Shown: piece after piece, positions 61,101 to 64,000 of the stretch
Numbering within the stretch: the stretch's first letter is position 1
Layout: every line of letters starts with the position of its first letter
Assembly: GCF_003350405.1 (NCBI RefSeq)
Contig: NZ_QQAW01000001.1
Location: 62,001-126,000 of the forward strand
DNA: 64,000 nt
From: Gluconacetobacter liquefaciens
Lineage (GTDB): Bacteria; Pseudomonadota; Alphaproteobacteria; Acetobacterales; Acetobacteraceae
Direction: 5' to 3'
Translations under genes and position numbers: made by a program
The notes under the pieces: model-generated
Database searches by the model: none
The model's input: only the letters and a program-made list of their open reading frames with translations
Told to the model about the DNA's origin: nothing

Positions 61101-62962
61101 CAGGCGACCTGTTTGATATGGGCCAGCAGCGCCATCAGCGCCGAGGGGGTGACGCCGGGGATGCGCTGGGCGGCGCTGAAGCTGGCGGGTCGGGCGGTGG
61201 CCAGACGTTCCTGCATCTCGCTGCTCAGGCCGCCGATATGGCGGTAATCGAGATCGGGCGGGAGGGTGATGCGGGTTTCGGCTTCCAATTGCCGGATCTC
61301 GCGCGCCTGTCGGACCAGGTAGCCGCTATAGCGGGCTTCGGTTTCGACATGGCGGCGGACACGGGGGGCGAGGTCGGCAAACCATGGGGCGACCCGCGCT
61401 ATCTGCTCGGGCGTGGCGGCGGTTGCCAGAACGTCCAGCAGCGTGCGCCGGCGCCCGTCGGCCGAGACTGTGATGCCGGCTTGCTGCAATCCGTCGGGCA
61501 GGAAGCTTTCCTGTTCCGCGCGCTGCATTGCGGTGTCGATGGCGGTGCGATCGGCTTCGAACAGGCGGGTGCGCTCGGCCCCCACGCACCCCCAGTCGAT
61601 GCCCAGGCCGGTGAGGCGCAGATCGGCATTGTCCGCCCGCAGGCTGAGCCGGTATTCGGAGCGGGAGGTGAACATCCGATATGGTTCCGACACGCCCTGG
61701 GTGGTCAGGTCGTCGATCATCACGCCCAGATAGGCGGTGCCGCGATCGAGGGTTACGCCATGCCCGCCCCCGGCTCGGCGGGCCGCGTTCAGCCCGGCCA
61801 GGAGCCCCTGTGCGCCGGCTTCTTCATAGCCGGTGGTGCCGTTGATCTGGCCGGCCAGGAACAGGCGCGGAAGGGCTGTCAGTTCCAGCGTGGGGCTCAG
61901 GGCGCGTGGATCGACGTAATCATATTCCACCGCGTAGCCGGGTCGCACGATGCGGCAATGTTCCAGACCGGGGATGGAATGAATCATCTGTTCTTGGATA
62001 TCGGCCGGCAGGCTGGTGGAGATGCCGTTGGGATAGACCAGATTGCCGCCCTCATTGCCCGGCAGGGCCTCGGGTTCGAGGAAGATCTGGTGGCTGTCGC
62101 GTTCGGCGAACCTGACCACCTTGTCTTCGATCGAGGGGCAATAGCGCGGGCCGCGCCCCGCGATGGCGCCGCCATAGACGGCCGAGAGATGCAGGTGCGC
62201 GCGGATGAGCGCATGGGTCTGTGCCGTGGTGGCGGTGATCCGGCATGAGAGTTGCGGGTTGTCGAGCGTGCGCGTCAGGCGGCTGAACGGTTCGGGCTCG
62301 ATGTCGCCCTTGTCTTCCGCCAGGTTGTCCCAGTCGATGGTGGTGCGGTCCAGCCGGGCGGGGGTTCCGGTCTTCAGTCGGCCCATCGGCAGGCCCAGCG
62401 CCTGCAAGCGTTCGCCCAGCGCCTGGGCCGGGGCCTCGCCGACCCGGCCGGCCGGGTGGCTTTCATGACCGATATGGATCACGCCGCGCAGGAAGGTGCC
62501 GGCGGTCAGCACCACCGCGCCGGCCGTGATCTGGCGCCCGTCTTCGCATACCACGCCGGCCACCTGTCCGCTGGCATCGACGATCAGGTCCCCTGCCCCG
62601 CCTTCGGCGATATCCAGGTTTTCGGTTTCGGCCAGCAGGTCCTGGATGGCGCGGCGATAGAGCGAGCGGTCGGCCTGTGCGCGCGGGCCGTGGACAGCCG
62701 GCCCCTTGGAGCGGTTCAGTAGTTTGAAATGAATCCCGGCCCGGTCGGCGGCGCGGCCCATCAACCCGTCCAGTGCGTCGATCTCGCGCACCAGGTGGCC
62801 CTTGCCGATGCCGCCGATTGCGGGGTTGCAGGACATGGCGCCGATCGTGTCCCGCCGGTGCGTCAGCAGCAGCGTGCGTGCGCCGCATCGGGCGGATGCC
62901 GCCGCGGCCTCGCACCCCGCATGCCCCCCGCCAATGACGATGACATCGTATTCGCCAGTCAC
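61100..62962 (-). CDS. mnmG: tRNA uridine-34 modification enzyme MnmG
   Basis: A 620-residue FAD enzyme that with MnmE installs carboxymethylaminomethyl on wobble U34. The FAD motif [19 protein letters not shown], the catalytic cysteine region [37 protein letters not shown] with second Cys, and the C-terminal helical domain are present. The start is GTG 62962 with AGGGAG upstream. It lies between mnmE and rsmG in the classic origin-proximal order. Confidence 0.95.
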   Translation of the reverse strand: MTGEYDVIVIGGGHAGCEAAAASARCGARTLLLTHRRDTIGAMSCNPAIGGIGKGHLVREIDALDGLMGRAADRAGIHFKLLNRSKGPAVHGPRAQADRSLYRRAIQDLLAETENLDIAEGGAGDLIVDASGQVAGVVCEDGRQITAGAVVLTAGTFLRGVIHIGHESHPAGRVGEAPAQALGERLQALGLPMGRLKTGTPARLDRTTIDWDNLAEDKGDIEPEPFSRLTRTLDNPQLSCRITATTAQTHALIRAHLHLSAVYGGAIAGRGPRYCPSIEDKVVRFAERDSHQIFLEPEALPGNEGGNLVYPNGISTSLPADIQEQMIHSIPGLEHCRIVRPGYAVEYDYVDPRALSPTLELTALPRLFLAGQINGTTGYEEAGAQGLLAGLNAARRAGGGHGVTLDRGTAYLGVMIDDLTTQGVSEPYRMFTSRSEYRLSLRADNADLRLTGLGIDWGCVGAERTRLFEADRTAIDTAMQRAEQESFLPDGLQQAGITVSADGRRRTLLDVLATAATPEQIARVAPWFADLAPRVRRHVETEARYSGYLVRQAREIRQLEAETRITLPPDLDYRHIGGLSSEMQERLATARPASFSAAQRIPGVTPSALMALLAHIKQVA

Positions 62963-62976
62963 CTTTGCCCGCTCCC

Positions 62977-64000
62977 TTACTTGCCGATGCAGAACTGACC
63001 GAAGACGGTATCCAGTAGATCTTCGACCCCGATGGCTCCGGTCAGGCGCCCAAGGGCGCGCATGGCCAGCCGCATTTCCTCGCCCCGCATCTCTGGCCAG
63101 TGCATATCGAGTGCGGCGGCCAGATGGCTAGCGCTTTCTTCGATCGCGGCGCGATGGCGTGCTCGTGTCAGCGGCGGGCCGGCTTGCGCCGCGGTCAGGG
63201 CACGGGCGCGATCGGCCAGGATTTCGGTCAATTGCGCCAATCCCGTGCCGTCATGGACGCTGATGGCGATGGCTCCATGAGGGGCTTTCGTCGTGGGGAC
63301 CAGGTCGATCTTGTTGCGGACCAGGATTACGTTGGCGGGGAGATCGGCGGGTGGCGTGTCGCCGTCGAACATGCCGATTACGCAGTCGGCCTGTTTCACG
63401 TGAAACAGGGCGCGGCGTACGCCTTCGGCTTCGATCTCGTCTTCGGTCTCGCGCAGGCCGGCGGTGTCGATCAGGGTGACGGGGACATCGCCCAGCACGA
63501 CCCGAACCTCGATCGCATCGCGGGTGGTGCCGGCGCGGGGCGAGACGATGGCCACGTCGCGCTCGGCCAGTGTGTTCAGTAGGCTGGATTTGCCGACATT
63601 GGGCACGCCGACGATGGCAAATAGCAGGCCCCGGCGTAGCCGCTCGCCTCGCCCGCCATCGTCCAGGTGGGCGCGCATCTCGCGGGTCAGGGCGCGCAGT
63701 TCGTCGAGCAATGCCTGCTCGATTTCGGGGGGGAGGTCTTCGTCCGGGAAGTCGATCAGGGCTTCCTGATGCGCGAGCGTGGTGCGCAGCCGTGTTGCCC
63801 AGTCGTCATACAGGCGGCTCAGCGTACCGTCGGCCTGTTCCAGCGCCTGCCGGCGCTGGGCTTCAGTTTCGGCGTCGATCAGGTCTGCGATGCCTTCGGC
63901 CTCGATCAGGTCCAGGCGCCCGTTCATGAAAGCGCGACGGGTGAATTCGCCCGGTTCGGCCGGTCGGGCGCCCAGTGCGACCAATGCGTCGGCCACCGCG
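62977..64000 (-). CDS. mnmE: tRNA modification GTPase MnmE, N-terminus beyond window
   Basis: The last 340 or so residues of MnmE (TrmE), partner of MnmG. The G domain is visible: P-loop [13 protein letters not shown], the switch [12 protein letters not shown] in LIDTAGLRE and NKID in VRNKIDLV, then the C-terminal helical domain ending with the conserved CIGK whose cysteine is typical. The reading frame continues off the right edge, so the start is missing. A perfect parS site is embedded in its coding sequence as FHVKQ. Confidence 0.93.
   Translation of the reverse strand, partial: AVADALVALGARPAEPGEFTRRAFMNGRLDLIEAEGIADLIDAETEAQRRQALEQADGTLSRLYDDWATRLRTTLAHQEALIDFPDEDLPPEIEQALLDELRALTREMRAHLDDGGRGERLRRGLLFAIVGVPNVGKSSLLNTLAERDVAIVSPRAGTTRDAIEVRVVLGDVPVTLIDTAGLRETEDEIEAEGVRRALFHVKQADCVIGMFDGDTPPADLPANVILVRNKIDLVPTTKAPHGAIAISVHDGTGLAQLTEILADRARALTAAQAGPPLTRARHRAAIEESASHLAAALDMHWPEMRGEEMRLAMRALGRLTGAIGVEDLLDTVFGQFCIGK
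63392..63407. other. parS: parS site 2, inside mnmE
   Basis: TGTTTCACGTGAAACA, a perfect 16/16 match to the parS consensus, inside mnmE where it encodes LFHVKQ. Together with site 1 it lies 2.3 kb apart, upstream of parAB. Confidence 0.95.

Overview
The window is GC-rich alphaproteobacterial chromosome, most likely from an acetic acid bacterium (Acetobacteraceae, Gluconacetobacter/Komagataeibacter-like). The family-level call rests on the hopanoid genes hpnL-hpnN, an EIIB/EIIC-less regulatory PTS with a short hprK, and the alphaproteobacterial landmark hemE | origin | maf with parAB-rsmG-mnmG-mnmE nearby. Genus is inference.

Layout. 1-4796: right-hand part of an integrated element abutting the 3' end of a tRNA-Arg(ACG) gene. 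It carries a toprim protein, a DUF927 ATPase, a BrnT-BrnA toxin-antitoxin pair, a serine recombinase and an AT-rich stretch with a perfect DnaA box and TACACCT iterons. 5049-8195: S1/P1 nuclease, PaaI-type thioesterase, class C beta-lactamase-like lipoprotein and entericidin. 8233-11926: FMN riboswitch and ribD-ribE-ribBA-ribH. 11995-15837: hopanoid membrane proteins HpnL and HpnN. 15957-29215: sulfide:quinone oxidoreductase, transporters, MlaE/MlaF, RadA, an AraC regulator, a c-di-GMP phosphodiesterase with a broken GGDEF site, and PurU. 29907-33583: orphan substrate-binding protein and two glycosyltransferases. 33646-36183: ATP synthase F0 operon atpI-B-E-F'-F. 36451-41268: secreted protein, purH, pabB-pabC. 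41274-45532: regulatory PTS run hprK-rapZ-EIIA-HPr-EI. 45627-49116: small conserved genes and tRNA-Ala(CGC). 49158-52995: hemE-HAD-hemJ-epimerase-SRAP, all leftward. 52996-53426: predicted chromosome origin, with degenerate DnaA boxes and a striking cluster of GTAC palindromes. 53427-58684: maf, tRNA-Ala(GGC), ybbP-ybbA diverging from tesA, tRNA-Lys. 58770-64000: parB-parA-rsmG-mnmG-mnmE with two parS sites buried in coding sequence.

Two intergenic repeat families run through the window. Family A is about 120 bp with three hairpins; six copies in both orientations each begin within about 10 nt of a stop codon or overlap it, and two supply the stop codon of a gene. Family B is 111 bp with two hairpins; there are two copies about 7.7 kb apart. 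Many spurious reading frames come from these repeats.

Functionally the right third is an origin-proximal replication/segregation neighbourhood (oriC, ParABS, tRNA-modification GTPases). The left end is accessory DNA with its own candidate replication start and addiction module. The middle is mostly housekeeping metabolism (riboflavin, purine, folate, haem), envelope and energy functions.
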